Assembly: GCF_017876405.1 (NCBI RefSeq)
Contig: NZ_JAGINW010000001.1
Span: 1,129,203-1,193,202, forward strand
DNA length: 64,000 nucleotides
Reading direction: 5' to 3'
Source of the DNA: Kibdelosporangium banguiense
Lineage (GTDB): Bacteria > Actinomycetota > Actinomycetes > Mycobacteriales > Pseudonocardiaceae
Numbering within the stretch: the stretch's first letter is position 1; each line of letters opens with the position of its first letter. The notes under the pieces were generated by a model. The model made no database searches and was not told the DNA's origin. It saw only the letters and a program-made list of their open reading frames with translations. Made by a program: the position numbers and the translations under genes. Positions 8,013 to 16,393 of the stretch are shown here, one piece after another.

Positions 8013-9194
8013 TCAGTATGTCGGCAGGCTTGTGTCGACGTCGCGGGCCCAGCCGAGGACTCCGCCGCCTACGTGCACCGCGTCGGAGAAGCCAGCCTTG
8101 TGCAGTGCGGCAAGGGCTTCCGCGGAACGGGCACCGGACTTGCAGTGCAGGACAATGGGTTTGTCCTGCGGCAACTCCGCCAGGGCTTCGCCGGAGAGGA
8201 TCCGGTCCTTGGGGATCAGGACCGCGCCGGGAATCTTGACGATCTCGTACTCGTGCGGCTCGCGGACGTCGATCAGCGCGAAGGTGTCGCCCCGGTCGAA
8301 CTTCTCCTTCAGCTCGCGCGGGGTGATCGTGCTGCCCGCCGCGGCTTTCTGGGCGTCATCGGAGACCACGCCGCAGAAGGCGTCGTAGTCGATCAGCTCG
8401 GTGATCTTGGGCGACTCGGGGTCCTTGCGGATCTTGATCGTCCGGTAGCTCATCTCGAGTGCGTCGTAGACCATCAGACGTCCCAGCAGCGGCTCACCGA
8501 TGCCGGTCAGCAGCTTGATCGCCTCGGTCACCATGATCGAGCCGATGGACGCGCACAGCACGCCCAGCACGCCGCCCTCGGCGCACGACGGAACCATGCC
8601 GGGAGGCGGCGGCTCCGGGTAGAGGTCCCGGTAGTTCAGGCCCTGGCCGTTGGGCGCGTCCTCCCAGAAGACGCTGACCTGGCCCTCGAACCGGAAGATC
8701 GAGCCCCACACATAGGGCTTGCCCAGCAGCACCGCGGCGTCGTTGACCAGATACCGGGTGGCGAAGTTGTCCGTCCCGTCCAGGATCAGGTCGTAGTCCC
8801 GGAAGATGTCCAGCGCGTTCTCGGAGTTGAGGTGCTCCTGGTGCAGGTTCACCCGCACGAGCGGGTTGATCTCGGCGATCGACTCCTGCGCGGACACGGC
8901 CTTCGGCTTGCCCACGTCGGACTGGCCGTGGATGACCTGGCGCTGCAGGTTCGACTCGTCGACCACGTCGAAGTCGACGATCCCGAGCGTGCCCACCCCG
9001 GCCGCGGCCAGATACAGCAGCGCCGGACTGCCCAGGCCGCCCGCGCCGACCACGAGCACCTTGGCGTTCTTGAGCCGCTTCTGACCGTCCACGCCGACAT
9101 CCGGGATGATCAGGTGGCGGCTGTAGCGCGCGACCTCGTCCTTGGTCAGCTCCGCGGCTGGCTCCACCAGCGGCGGCAGCGAACTTCCTGGCAT
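8013..9194 (-). CDS. moeZ: Adenylyltransferase/sulfurtransferase MoeZ
   Basis: 393 residues: a ThiF/MoeB-type adenylation domain (VLVVGAGGLGSPALLYLAAA nucleotide loop near residue 48, DGTDNFATRYLVND) fused to a C-terminal rhodanese domain whose active cysteine is C351 in LHCKSGARS. MoeZ adenylates the C-terminal Gly-Gly of sulfur-carrier proteins and then thiocarboxylates them, serving molybdopterin synthesis and, in actinomycetes, thiamine, cysteine and thio-natural-product carriers. Its presence agrees with the molybdenum nitrate reductase in the same window. The order moeZ, then DUF3152, then TetR matches Rv3206c-Rv3208. Confidence 0.95.
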   Translation of the reverse strand: MPGSSLPPLVEPAAELTKDEVARYSRHLIIPDVGVDGQKRLKNAKVLVVGAGGLGSPALLYLAAAGVGTLGIVDFDVVDESNLQRQVIHGQSDVGKPKAVSAQESIAEINPLVRVNLHQEHLNSENALDIFRDYDLILDGTDNFATRYLVNDAAVLLGKPYVWGSIFRFEGQVSVFWEDAPNGQGLNYRDLYPEPPPPGMVPSCAEGGVLGVLCASIGSIMVTEAIKLLTGIGEPLLGRLMVYDALEMSYRTIKIRKDPESPKITELIDYDAFCGVVSDDAQKAAAGSTITPRELKEKFDRGDTFALIDVREPHEYEIVKIPGAVLIPKDRILSGEALAELPQDKPIVLHCKSGARSAEALAALHKAGFSDAVHVGGGVLGWARDVDTSLPTY

Positions 9195-9293
9195 CGACTC
9201 CTCCTAGTGGTCCCGCGTACATAGAACACCGGACGAGCCAGGAGTCTTCCCCGTGCCCACATTCCGGGATCCGTGGGACCGGACAAAACGCAG

Positions 9294-10403
9294 TCAGCTA
9301 CCGGGTGCCTTGCCCTGCGGGTTCGGGTACGGGTTGAAGCGGCAGACCTTGCCGTCCTTCTTGACCGGGTCCGGGTTGCCGGGGACCGCGTCGTTGAGCT
9401 GCGCGACGTAGTCGTTGGCGACACCGAAGCTCTGCTGCATCATCACCGGCGCGAGGCCGCCGTTCTCCTGGCAGCCCTCGTGGCCGCGGCCGAACGCGTG
9501 ACCGACTTCATGGTTGATCGCGTACGTGCGGTAATTGCCGATGTCGCCGTTGAACGCCAGTGCGCCGCGCACCCACCGGGACAGGTTGATCACCACTCGG
9601 CCGTCCTGCTTCAACCGGCACGACGACTCGTACGGGATCGTCCGGCCGCACAGCTTGTGCGTCGTGTCGGGCGTGGCGAGAGTGATCCGCATCCTGGGCT
9701 TGTCGGACACACGCTGCACGGCGATGCGCGGATCGCTTGTCCAGCCACGGGGGTCGGCGAGCGTGCGGTCGATCAGATCGGTGAAGGCGTCGTCGCCGCC
9801 GCCGATCTCGGCCGGCTTGATGCCGTTCTCCACCTCGATCGTGTAGGTGAACGTGCTCTGCGTGCCCTGGCCGACCTTCGGGCCCTGGCCGGGAATGATC
9901 CGGAACGTGCCGGGCCCAGACGGGGTGAACTCGGCACCGGGCGGCAGCTCGGCCGTCGGGATGTTGGCCTCGATCGGCTTGGCCGGGATCTCCGTGGCGT
10001 CCGGCGTGACGTCGGGGTCAGGCAGCTGGCCACCGCCCGCGGCGGCGTTCTGCCGGGCATCCGAGCCGGAACCCTGCGCTTCGACCGGCGGCGTCCTGGA
10101 CGTGTCCCAGAGCACCAGAGCCGTGATCACCAGCAGGACCGGGACGGCGTACAGGCGCCAGCCGTAGACCGACAAGATGCCACGGCGTCTGACCGCCGGG
10201 ATACGTCGGTACGACTCCTCAGCGGTCTCACTGTCGGGCTGCCACGCTGCGGCAAGCGGTTCGCCAGGGGCACGGCGTGACCCGCGCTGATAGCGATCTT
10301 CACCCTCGCGGCGTCCCTGAGGTCCCTTAGATGCCGCACGTGATGCTCCGGAGCGTGACTTTTTCGGCGGCGAGACGTTTCCTCCCTGGGTCATCCGGCT
10401 CAC
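9294..10403 (-). CDS. DUF3152 membrane-anchored zincin-like protein
   Basis: 369 residues: a charged cytoplasmic N-terminus, one transmembrane helix at about 82-99, a Pro/Ala-rich linker, then an extracytoplasmic domain with the complete metzincin motif HEVGHAFGRGH (H298, H302, H308) and two or more cysteines nearby. The motif predicts a zinc protease acting outside the membrane, although activity has not been shown for this actinobacterial family to my knowledge. It corresponds in context to Rv3207c, next to moeZ. Confidence 0.85.
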   Translation of the reverse strand: MSRMTQGGNVSPPKKSRSGASRAASKGPQGRREGEDRYQRGSRRAPGEPLAAAWQPDSETAEESYRRIPAVRRRGILSVYGWRLYAVPVLLVITALVLWDTSRTPPVEAQGSGSDARQNAAAGGGQLPDPDVTPDATEIPAKPIEANIPTAELPPGAEFTPSGPGTFRIIPGQGPKVGQGTQSTFTYTIEVENGIKPAEIGGGDDAFTDLIDRTLADPRGWTSDPRIAVQRVSDKPRMRITLATPDTTHKLCGRTIPYESSCRLKQDGRVVINLSRWVRGALAFNGDIGNYRTYAINHEVGHAFGRGHEGCQENGGLAPVMMQQSFGVANDYVAQLNDAVPGNPDPVKKDGKVCRFNPYPNPQGKAPGS

Positions 10404-10455
10404 GGGATTAAGGGTGCCACATCACTCTCCGATAACGAATGCGCGACCTGGCCAG

Positions 10456-11433
10456 TCACCAGATGTCCTCTTTGGCGGCTTCCCAGAGACCCAGTGCGGC
10501 CCTGGCCACGGTCTCCGGACGTTCGATTTGTGCCACATGTCCGGTGTTCGGCAGGACAAGCAGGCGACCACGGGGCAAAAGCCGCGCGGTCCGGGGAGCC
10601 TTACGCACAGTGACGAGTTTGTCCTGTGTGCCCCACACCACGAGCGTCGGCGCGGTGATTTTCGGCACGATCCGCCAGAGCGACTGCGACGGCGGCACGA
10701 GCCAGGCCCGGAACAGCCCCATCGTGGTGGCCATCAGCGACTGCGCGGCCCAGGCGATCTTCGCGCGGTCGGCGAACTCCTGCGCCGTCTCGTCCATCCG
10801 GTGCGGCGGCACCATCGACGGGACGGCGAAACACAGGTTGACCAGCTGCTGAGCACGCTGCATCGGGGTCAGCGCGGCGAGCTGGCGGCGGAAGCGGGCG
10901 CCGATGAACGGCATCATCGCGAACGGGATCCGCGGGTCCGACATGCGGTTCGGCAACGGCCTCAGGTCAGGCACGGCCGGCGACACGAGCGTGAGCGTGC
11001 GGACGAGTTCCGGGTACTTCGCGGCGAGCACCATCGACACGGCGCCGCCCATGGAGTTGCCGAACAGGTGCACCGGGCCGAGCTCCATGCCGCGCATGAA
11101 TTTCGCGAGCGTGTCCACATGGTCGACAAGGTCGAACTTGTAGCCGCCGGGTGGTTCGGATCTGCCGGCACCCGGCAGGTCCACGGCTATTCCCTGGGCG
11201 TGCCCGGAGAGCTGCGCCGACAGGTCTGTCCAGTTGAGCGACGACCCGCCGAGGCCGTGCACATAGACAGCTGTCTCATCCGTTGGACCAGGTGTACGGC
11301 GGATGTGCAGACGGACTCCGCCTGCTTCGACGTGCTCGCCAGGCCATGGCGGCAGGGTCAGGTCAAGAGGCGGCCGCGGGGCGTCCGACAAGGGAACACG
11401 GGTCAACGGGGCGCGCTCGCGGGTGGTGTCCAT
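10456..11433 (-). CDS. Alpha/beta hydrolase
   Basis: 325 residues from the ATG at 11433. The oxyanion-loop motif HGLGGSS (59-65), nucleophile elbow GNSMGG (S127) and a late histidine in GHVAQIERPE form an alpha/beta-hydrolase triad; the substrate is unknown. The frame stays open to 11580, but that extension runs into the divergent TetR gene, so a start in the intergenic region is preferred (alternatives at 11448 and 11466). It is probably controlled from the shared promoter region with the TetR gene. Confidence 0.8.
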   Translation of the reverse strand: MDTTRERAPLTRVPLSDAPRPPLDLTLPPWPGEHVEAGGVRLHIRRTPGPTDETAVYVHGLGGSSLNWTDLSAQLSGHAQGIAVDLPGAGRSEPPGGYKFDLVDHVDTLAKFMRGMELGPVHLFGNSMGGAVSMVLAAKYPELVRTLTLVSPAVPDLRPLPNRMSDPRIPFAMMPFIGARFRRQLAALTPMQRAQQLVNLCFAVPSMVPPHRMDETAQEFADRAKIAWAAQSLMATTMGLFRAWLVPPSQSLWRIVPKITAPTLVVWGTQDKLVTVRKAPRTARLLPRGRLLVLPNTGHVAQIERPETVARAALGLWEAAKEDIW

Positions 11434-11478
11434 CGGTCCAGTGTGCATGGACTGCGAGACAACCATCGGACAGTGAAT

Positions 11479-11518
11479 ATCCAGGATTCGGTTCTGGATG
11501 CGTACCGGCGAGTAAGAT
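11479..11518. promoter_or_regulatory. Hydrolase/tetR intergenic dyad and -10 element
   Basis: ATCCAG (11479-11484) and CTGGAT (11494-11499) form an inverted repeat with a 9 nt spacer, a plausible TetR operator. TAAGAT at 11513-11518 lies 7 nt before the tetR ATG, so the tetR transcript is probably leaderless. Confidence 0.4.
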
Positions 11519-11525
11519 TTGAGCC

Positions 11526-12152
11526 ATGTCGGAGACGATGGCGCAGGGAACCAAGGGCGCGCGGCTGCCCCGGACCGCACGGCGCGCGCAACTGCTCGCC
11601 GCCGCGGGTGAAGTGTTCGCCGCCAACGGCTACCACGCCGCCGCGATGGACGAGATCGCCGAGCGCGCCGGTGTCAGCAAGCCGGTGCTCTACCAGCACT
11701 TCCCCGGCAAACTCGAGCTCTACCTGGCGTTGCTGCAGACCCACGCGGACGAGCTGATCAACGGCGTGACCGGCGCGCTTGAGTCGACCACCGACAACAA
11801 GCTGCGTGTCCAGGCCGCCGTGGGCGCGTACTTCGACTTCGTGGACAGCGAGGGCGAGGCGTTCCGACTGGTGTTCCAATCGGACATTCGCGGCGAACCG
11901 GTCGTGCACGAGACGATCGAGCGCGCGACCAAGGCCTGTGTGGACGCCATCACCGCCACGATCACCGCGGACGCGGGCATGGACGTGGAACGAGCGCGCC
12001 TGCTGGCCGTGGGCCTCGTCGGTGCCAGCCAGGTCGCCGCCCAGTCATGGCTGGCCAGCGACCGTCCGATCGAGAAGGCCGAAGCCGTGAAGCTGATCTC
12101 GACGCTCGCGTGGCGCGGCATCGGCGGCGGCTACCCCCTGCAGCACCCCTAA
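11526..12152 (+). CDS. TetR/AcrR-family regulator
   Basis: 208 residues. The N-terminal HTH reads RRAQLLAAAGEVFAANGYHA, then MDEIAERAGVSKPVLYQHF, a standard TetR domain at residues 18-65; the C-terminal ligand domain is all-helical. It corresponds in context to Rv3208. The divergent hydrolase is its most obvious target, through the inverted repeat between them. The last 4 nt overlap the convergent kinase gene. The start codon follows a -10-like TAAGAT by 7 nt and lacks a Shine-Dalgarno. Confidence 0.88.
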   Translation: MSETMAQGTKGARLPRTARRAQLLAAAGEVFAANGYHAAAMDEIAERAGVSKPVLYQHFPGKLELYLALLQTHADELINGVTGALESTTDNKLRVQAAVGAYFDFVDSEGEAFRLVFQSDIRGEPVVHETIERATKACVDAITATITADAGMDVERARLLAVGLVGASQVAAQSWLASDRPIEKAEAVKLISTLAWRGIGGGYPLQHP

Positions 12153-13600
12153 CGCGACCAGGGGTACGTCTTGCCGAGCCGCCGCTGCCGCATGACGGCG
12201 GCGGGGACGAACGTGACGACAGCGAACACGAAGGCCCTCGCAGCCGAGTCGTTGTGGGGCGAGAGGGTCGCCAGCCCTGCCAGGAACCCCGCGCCGGCGA
12301 CGATGAACAGGAAGACCTCGATCGCCCGGTGTATCCCGGTCATGGGCTGCGGCGGCTTGTCCCACCGGATGCCGGTGCGGACCGTCCACAACTTGCGCAG
12401 GCCCAGCCGGCGTTGCCGCAGGACAGCGCCCAGGTACAGCATGGCGAACGCGAAGACGAAGCTCATCCCGATGTCGTTGCGCGGGAACCCGGCGACCGCG
12501 CTGGCCAGATGCTGGCCGAGCAGCAGCAGGCCACCGCAGATCAGCAGGCCCTCCACGATCGGCGCGGCAGGGGTGCTCACGGGACGGCTCACTTCGGCGG
12601 CCGGTGCCTGCGAGACAGCCTTGGTCTGTTTCGGCTTCGGGTCCGGTTGCGGCTTCGCCGGTGCCGGGTCGCCCGTCGTGGCTGCCGGGCGGCCGGAGTC
12701 GGCGTCGGCCAGCGGGTCGCGGAACGGGCGCGTCGGGTCCATCAAGGCCTCGGGCCGGACGGGCGTCCTGCCTACCAGCAGGATGAGCCGGTCGTAGACC
12801 TCTCGTGCGTGCGCCGGCCTGTGAGCCGGTTGTTTGGCCAGCATCCGGTCCACCAGAGCCGTCAGTTCGACGGGCAGGTCCGGGCGGATGTCCCGCAGCG
12901 GCACGGGCCGCTCGGCGTAATGGCGCTGCATCAACGCCAACGGCGTCGGCGCGTCGAAAACACGCCGGCCGGCCGCCAATTCGTAGAGCACGCAGCCCAG
13001 CGAGTACAGGTCGCTGCTCGGGCTTGTCTGTCCCATCGCCTGCTCAGGCGACATGTAGGCCGGGGTGCCCAACGCCTCGGACGTCAGGGTCAGCCGGGGC
13101 ACGCCGGGATCGCGCAGGACCGCGATGCCGAAGTCCAGGACCTTGACCTCACCGGCCGGTGTGATCATCACGTTGCCCGGTTTGAGGTCCCGGTGGACGA
13201 GCTGAGCCGTGTGCGCGGCACTGAGCACGGCGGCGATCTGCGCGCCGATGGCCGCGATCCACTCGCCCGGCATCGGCCGGTTCGCAGCCTGGAACTCCGC
13301 GAGATCCATGCCTTCGACGAGTTCCATCACCAGGTACATGTCGTTCTGGTCGGCTCCGGTGTCGTGCACGACCGGCACGCCACGATGGTTCAGGCGCGCG
13401 GTCATCCGGGCCTCACGCTCGAACCGGACCGCCAGCGCGTTCGCGTCGCCGCCGGGAACGAATGCCGCCGGACGCAACAGCTTGACCGCGACGCGGCGGT
13501 CCAGCCGGACATCCCAGGCTTCCCAGACGTCGCCCATGCCGCCACCGCCGAGCGGCCTGCTTAACCGGTAACGGTCGCCGATCACTCGTCCCGTGCTCAT
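12149..13600 (-). CDS. Membrane Ser/Thr protein kinase with four C-terminal helices
   Basis: 483 residues. The kinase domain spans about 11-270 with the glycine loop LGGGGMGDVWEA, lysine K40 (VAVKLL), catalytic HRDLKPGN (D138) and DFG at 156-158, all intact. A Pro/Ala-rich linker follows (about 270-345), then four predicted transmembrane helices and no PASTA or other outer sensor domain. The two helix pairs each end in the same motif RQRRLG (AVLRQRRLGLRKLW and AVMRQRRLGKTYPW), which suggests an internal duplication. It would phosphorylate cytoplasmic targets from the membrane. The gene converges on tetR with a 4 nt overlap. Confidence 0.88.
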   Translation of the reverse strand: MSTGRVIGDRYRLSRPLGGGGMGDVWEAWDVRLDRRVAVKLLRPAAFVPGGDANALAVRFEREARMTARLNHRGVPVVHDTGADQNDMYLVMELVEGMDLAEFQAANRPMPGEWIAAIGAQIAAVLSAAHTAQLVHRDLKPGNVMITPAGEVKVLDFGIAVLRDPGVPRLTLTSEALGTPAYMSPEQAMGQTSPSSDLYSLGCVLYELAAGRRVFDAPTPLALMQRHYAERPVPLRDIRPDLPVELTALVDRMLAKQPAHRPAHAREVYDRLILLVGRTPVRPEALMDPTRPFRDPLADADSGRPAATTGDPAPAKPQPDPKPKQTKAVSQAPAAEVSRPVSTPAAPIVEGLLICGGLLLLGQHLASAVAGFPRNDIGMSFVFAFAMLYLGAVLRQRRLGLRKLWTVRTGIRWDKPPQPMTGIHRAIEVFLFIVAGAGFLAGLATLSPHNDSAARAFVFAVVTFVPAAVMRQRRLGKTYPWSR

Positions 13601-13688
13601 TGGTCTCCACTGCCGTGGGTGATTCCCTTCCCACGCCAGTTTGCCCGCTTTCGCCGCCCGACCGGAAAACTTTCCTTGTTTCCGCTGG

Positions 13689-14594
13689 TCAGAGCAGGTG
13701 GGACCGGCGCCACCAGTGCATACCGGGGGCCGCGACGAGGCCGGCCTCGGTCAGGAACTTCATGATCCGCTCCCCCGACCAGCGCAGCGTTTCCTGGTGG
13801 TGCGGGTTCTCCAGAGCGACCGCGTGCGCCTGCTTCGGATCGAGACCGACGGCCGCGTAGACGCGCGGGTTGATCAAGCTGCGGGTGATCGAGAACGCCA
13901 CCGTCGCGATCAGCAGCCGCTGGTACGGCAGCTCCCATTTGCGTAGCTCGGACATGCCGCGCACGACTTCCTGCCGGGCGAACGTCACGTGCCGGGCCTC
14001 TTCCAGGACGTGAATCCGGTTGACCATGCGCACAAGCGGCTGGACGTTCTCGTCGGCCATGCTCTCACGCTGGATCCGGTCGAGGATCTCCTCGGCGATC
14101 AGGATCGAGCCGTACAGCGCGGGGCCGTAGCCGACAACAGGAAGCAGCTTGCCGAGCTGACGCAGGATCGGCGGCGGGCCGTACGCGGGAGCACCGACCT
14201 TCTCGATGGCGCGGGCGAACATCGTCGAGTGACGGCATTCGTCGGCGATCTCGGTCAGCGCGTACTGGGCGTGTCTGCTCGTCGGATCGATCCGGTAGAC
14301 CTCCTTGAGCAGCATCTGCATCAGCAGCACCTCGAACCAGATGCCGTTGCTGGCAATGCTGGCGACCTCGTGCTTGCCCAGTTCGACGCGCTGCTCAGGC
14401 GTCATGTTGTCCCACAGCTCGGTGCCGTACAGGGAAATCCGGTGGTCGGGCGCGTAGTACTTGCCGTCCTGCAACGGCGCGGCCCAGTCGATGTCCACCT
14501 CGGGGTCGTAGAACTTGTCGGCTGACGAGTTCAGCAGCCGCTCAGCGGTCTTCTCACGGTCGGAACCCTGGGCAACTCGCAACGCGCGGCTCAT
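13689..14594 (-). CDS. AurF-like di-iron N-oxygenase family protein
   Basis: 301 residues, helical and ferritin-like. Carboxylate/histidine iron motifs are visible as ELGKHEVASI, DECRHSTMF and EEARHVTFARQE, the pattern of the p-aminobenzoate N-oxygenase (AurF) family, which oxidises arylamines using O2. No natural-product genes surround it, so the substrate is open; a fatty-acid or envelope role is as likely as an antibiotic one. A clear Shine-Dalgarno (GAGAAGGGG) precedes the ATG. The divergent TetR gene and a near-perfect palindrome in the gap indicate ligand-responsive repression. Confidence 0.82.
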   Translation of the reverse strand: MSRALRVAQGSDREKTAERLLNSSADKFYDPEVDIDWAAPLQDGKYYAPDHRISLYGTELWDNMTPEQRVELGKHEVASIASNGIWFEVLLMQMLLKEVYRIDPTSRHAQYALTEIADECRHSTMFARAIEKVGAPAYGPPPILRQLGKLLPVVGYGPALYGSILIAEEILDRIQRESMADENVQPLVRMVNRIHVLEEARHVTFARQEVVRGMSELRKWELPYQRLLIATVAFSITRSLINPRVYAAVGLDPKQAHAVALENPHHQETLRWSGERIMKFLTEAGLVAAPGMHWWRRSHLL

Positions 14595-14619
14595 CGGACA
14601 CCCCTTCTCAGTACGCGTT

Positions 14620-14644
14620 ACCGGAAGTAACAGTTACTTCTGGT
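14620..14644. promoter_or_regulatory. 25-bp TetR operator palindrome
   Basis: Left arm ACCGGAAGTAAC (14620-14631), central A, right arm GTTACTTCTGGT (14633-14644): 11 of 12 positions pair. It lies between the divergent aurF-like and tetR genes. The -10-like TAGCAT of tetR (14644-14649) begins at its right edge, so a bound repressor would block both promoters. Confidence 0.75.
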
Positions 14645-14657
14645 AGCATGCTCCGAC

Positions 14658-15359
14658 ATGGGCGAAGGTGTCAAGGGACACGGTGACGCACGGCGTGAGC
14701 GCTGGCGGGAACACCGCGCGGCCCGCCGGGCCGAGTTCGTCGAAGCGGCGCTGCGGGCACTCGACGAGCACGGCCCCGACCTCGGCATGGACCACGTGGC
14801 CAGTGCCGCCGGGGTGACAAAACCCGTGCTGTACCGGCATTTCACCGACAAGGCGGACCTGTTCGTGGCGCTCGGCCAGCGCGGCACCGAGATCCTCTTC
14901 GAACGGCTGATCCCGGCGATCAACACCGAAGAGGCGCCCGTCCCGCGGATCCGCAAGAGCCTGCACGCGTTCTTCAGCGTGATCGAGGACTACCCGAACC
15001 TCTACCGGCTGCTCGCCCGCCGCTCCTTCGGCGACCGGCCGCTGGAGTCCGACCCGGTGCGCGAGGACAAGGAGATGATCGCCGCGGCGATCACCAGCCT
15101 GCTCGGCGACTACATGCGCGCGCTCAACCTCGACTCCGGCGCCGCCGAACCATGGGCGTACTCGATCGTCGGCATGGTGCAGACCACCGGCGAATGGTGG
15201 CTGGAGCGCCGGTCGATGACCCGCGACGCCGTCGTGGAGTACCTGACCACCATCATCTGGGCCGCCATCGACGGCTACCTGCGCCAGCACAACATGCAGC
15301 TCGCCCCGGACAAACCGTTCGAAGTCAACAAGGTCGTGCAGTTGAGGAGGGTGCAGTGA
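14658..15359 (+). CDS. TetR-family regulator of the AurF-like gene
   Basis: 233 residues with an N-terminal TetR domain (RAEFVEAALRALDEHG, MDHVASAAGVTKPVLYRHF at about 20-70) and a helical C-terminal domain (YSIVGMVQTTGEWWLERR). It is divergent from the di-iron oxygenase gene with a 25-bp palindrome between, which makes it the probable repressor of both. TAGCAT ends 8 nt before the ATG and no Shine-Dalgarno is present, so the mRNA is probably leaderless. The stop overlaps the next start as GTGA. Confidence 0.88.
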   Translation: MGEGVKGHGDARRERWREHRAARRAEFVEAALRALDEHGPDLGMDHVASAAGVTKPVLYRHFTDKADLFVALGQRGTEILFERLIPAINTEEAPVPRIRKSLHAFFSVIEDYPNLYRLLARRSFGDRPLESDPVREDKEMIAAAITSLLGDYMRALNLDSGAAEPWAYSIVGMVQTTGEWWLERRSMTRDAVVEYLTTIIWAAIDGYLRQHNMQLAPDKPFEVNKVVQLRRVQ

Positions 15360-15664
15360 CAGAGGAACACGACGAAGAGGGCTACACCGGGCCCGCGACC
15401 CTGCTGGTGCACGACACCTCGCTGGCGGTCGAAGTGGAGCTACGCGGCTACTTCCAGCCGATCGACGGCTACTACCGCTGGTACGGACGCGTGAAGGCAA
15501 ACCCAGAGCTGAGCACTCTGCTGGGCGGCAAGAAAACCCCGGCGCAGCTCACAACCCCGCAGGGCGAAGCAGGCGGCGAACTGTCCGATCCAGACCCATG
15601 GGACCGCTACCGGATCATGGGCACCAGCCGCCCGCCATTCACCACCGACCTGACAACGCTATAG
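15356..15664 (+). CDS. DUF4873-family protein
   Basis: 102 residues starting at the GTG that overlaps the tetR stop (GTGA), behind a good Shine-Dalgarno (GAGGAGG). The sequence GPATLLVHDTSLAVEVELRG, then FQPIDGYYRWYGRV, is that of DUF4873, a small beta-rich domain often found at the C-terminus of flavin monooxygenases in actinomycetes. Here it stands alone and is translationally coupled to the regulator, which suggests a part in the oxidation step handled by the neighbouring di-iron enzyme; this is inference. Confidence 0.8.
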   Translation: MTEEHDEEGYTGPATLLVHDTSLAVEVELRGYFQPIDGYYRWYGRVKANPELSTLLGGKKTPAQLTTPQGEAGGELSDPDPWDRYRIMGTSRPPFTTDLTTL

Positions 15665-15913
15665 CTGGTCAAACCGGTCCAAAGGCGAGCCCCGGCAGCC
15701 TCCGGCCCCCGGAATCCAGACCAGGCAGGAAGACCGACGGTTCCGGATGGTGGCGGGCTTCCGATGTGGATGGGCGCGCACTGTGGACAGTTCGCAGTAG
15801 TGGATCTTGAGTCCACCGAAACTGTCGGTCCCCACCGGTAAGCTGGATTCCGGGGGGCCGAGGGCCGCCCCAAGACTCAGCATCAGCAGGTCAAAGGCAT
15901 GGTCGTGGCAAGG
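15665..15913. other. Intergenic stretch with no recognised gene
   Basis: About 250 nt after the DUF4873 stop. A 74-codon open frame on the minus strand (15659-15883) has no recognisable family, no Shine-Dalgarno and Arg/Ser/Pro-biased composition, so it is not called. No tRNA, repeat or clear terminator was seen. Confidence 0.4.
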
Positions 15914-16033
15914 CTAGCGGGCGACCTTCTCCGAGTTTGCCTCCAGGTCGGGTTGCCCGAAGGCTGGTGCCGAACCGGCGATGGAGCCGAATGCGATGAG
16001 CGTGGCAATGGCTACCGTCAGGATTCTCTTCAT
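15914..16033 (-). CDS. Putative 39-residue secreted peptide
   Basis: The frame MKRILTVAIATLIAFGSIAG continues through SAPAFG and ends after PDLEANSEKVAR. It has the shape of a small exported peptide: two basic residues, a hydrophobic core, then an A-P-A-F-G region suitable for signal peptidase. The mature part would be only about 13 residues. It lacks a strong Shine-Dalgarno and no family was recognised. It precedes nothing in its own direction except the end of the DUF4873 region, so it would be a single-gene unit. Confidence 0.35.
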   Translation of the reverse strand: MKRILTVAIATLIAFGSIAGSAPAFGQPDLEANSEKVAR

Positions 16034-16077
16034 CGGCTCAGCATGGCGGAGGCCATTGCAGTCGCCGGAAACGCAGC

Positions 16078-16111
16078 AGCCCGGTCTGGCCCTCGCGGGC
16101 CGGACCGGGCT
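16078..16111 (-). terminator. Hairpin terminator downstream of DUF3107 gene
   Basis: AGCCCGGTC-GGCCC and GGGCC-GACCGGGCT pair around a TCGC loop with a single mismatch, 15 nt after the stop of the DUF3107 gene. There is no T tract, as is common for hairpin terminators in high-GC actinobacteria. Confidence 0.6.
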
Positions 16112-16125
16112 GTAGCCGGCCTGCT

Positions 16126-16356
16126 TCAGGCCTTGACCGTGAAGCCGACCTTGCGGGTGTCCGCGGTGCCGATCTCCACGTATGCCACGCGGGCCGCAGG
16201 GATGATGTAGCGGCGGCCCTTCTCGTCCACGAGGGTCAGTTGCCCCGCGGGGTTCTTCAGCGCGTCGGCCACCAGCGCCTCAACCTCGTCCGGCGTCAGG
16301 TTACTGACGAGGAGCAGCTCCCTGGGGCTGTCCACCACGCCGATCTTGACCTCCAC
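16126..16356 (-). CDS. DUF3107 family protein
   Basis: 76 residues (MEVKIGVVDSPRELLLVSNL at the start, RYIIPAARVAYVEIG later). This is the complete length of the actinobacterial DUF3107 family, known in M. tuberculosis as TB9.4 (Rv3208A); function is unknown. The predicted fold is mixed alpha/beta. It lies downstream of the ferritin-like gene with a 37 nt gap and has its own hairpin terminator. Confidence 0.85.
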   Translation of the reverse strand: MEVKIGVVDSPRELLLVSNLTPDEVEALVADALKNPAGQLTLVDEKGRRYIIPAARVAYVEIGTADTRKVGFTVKA

Positions 16357-16393
16357 GCTGACCTCCAGCTAGTACCGTTCAACCCCGGCAAGA

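Noticed and set aside
12047..13564. 505-codon open frame antisense to the Ser/Thr kinase gene
   Set aside because: Arg/Gln/His-rich translation without any domain; a high-GC shadow of a well-supported gene on the other strand.
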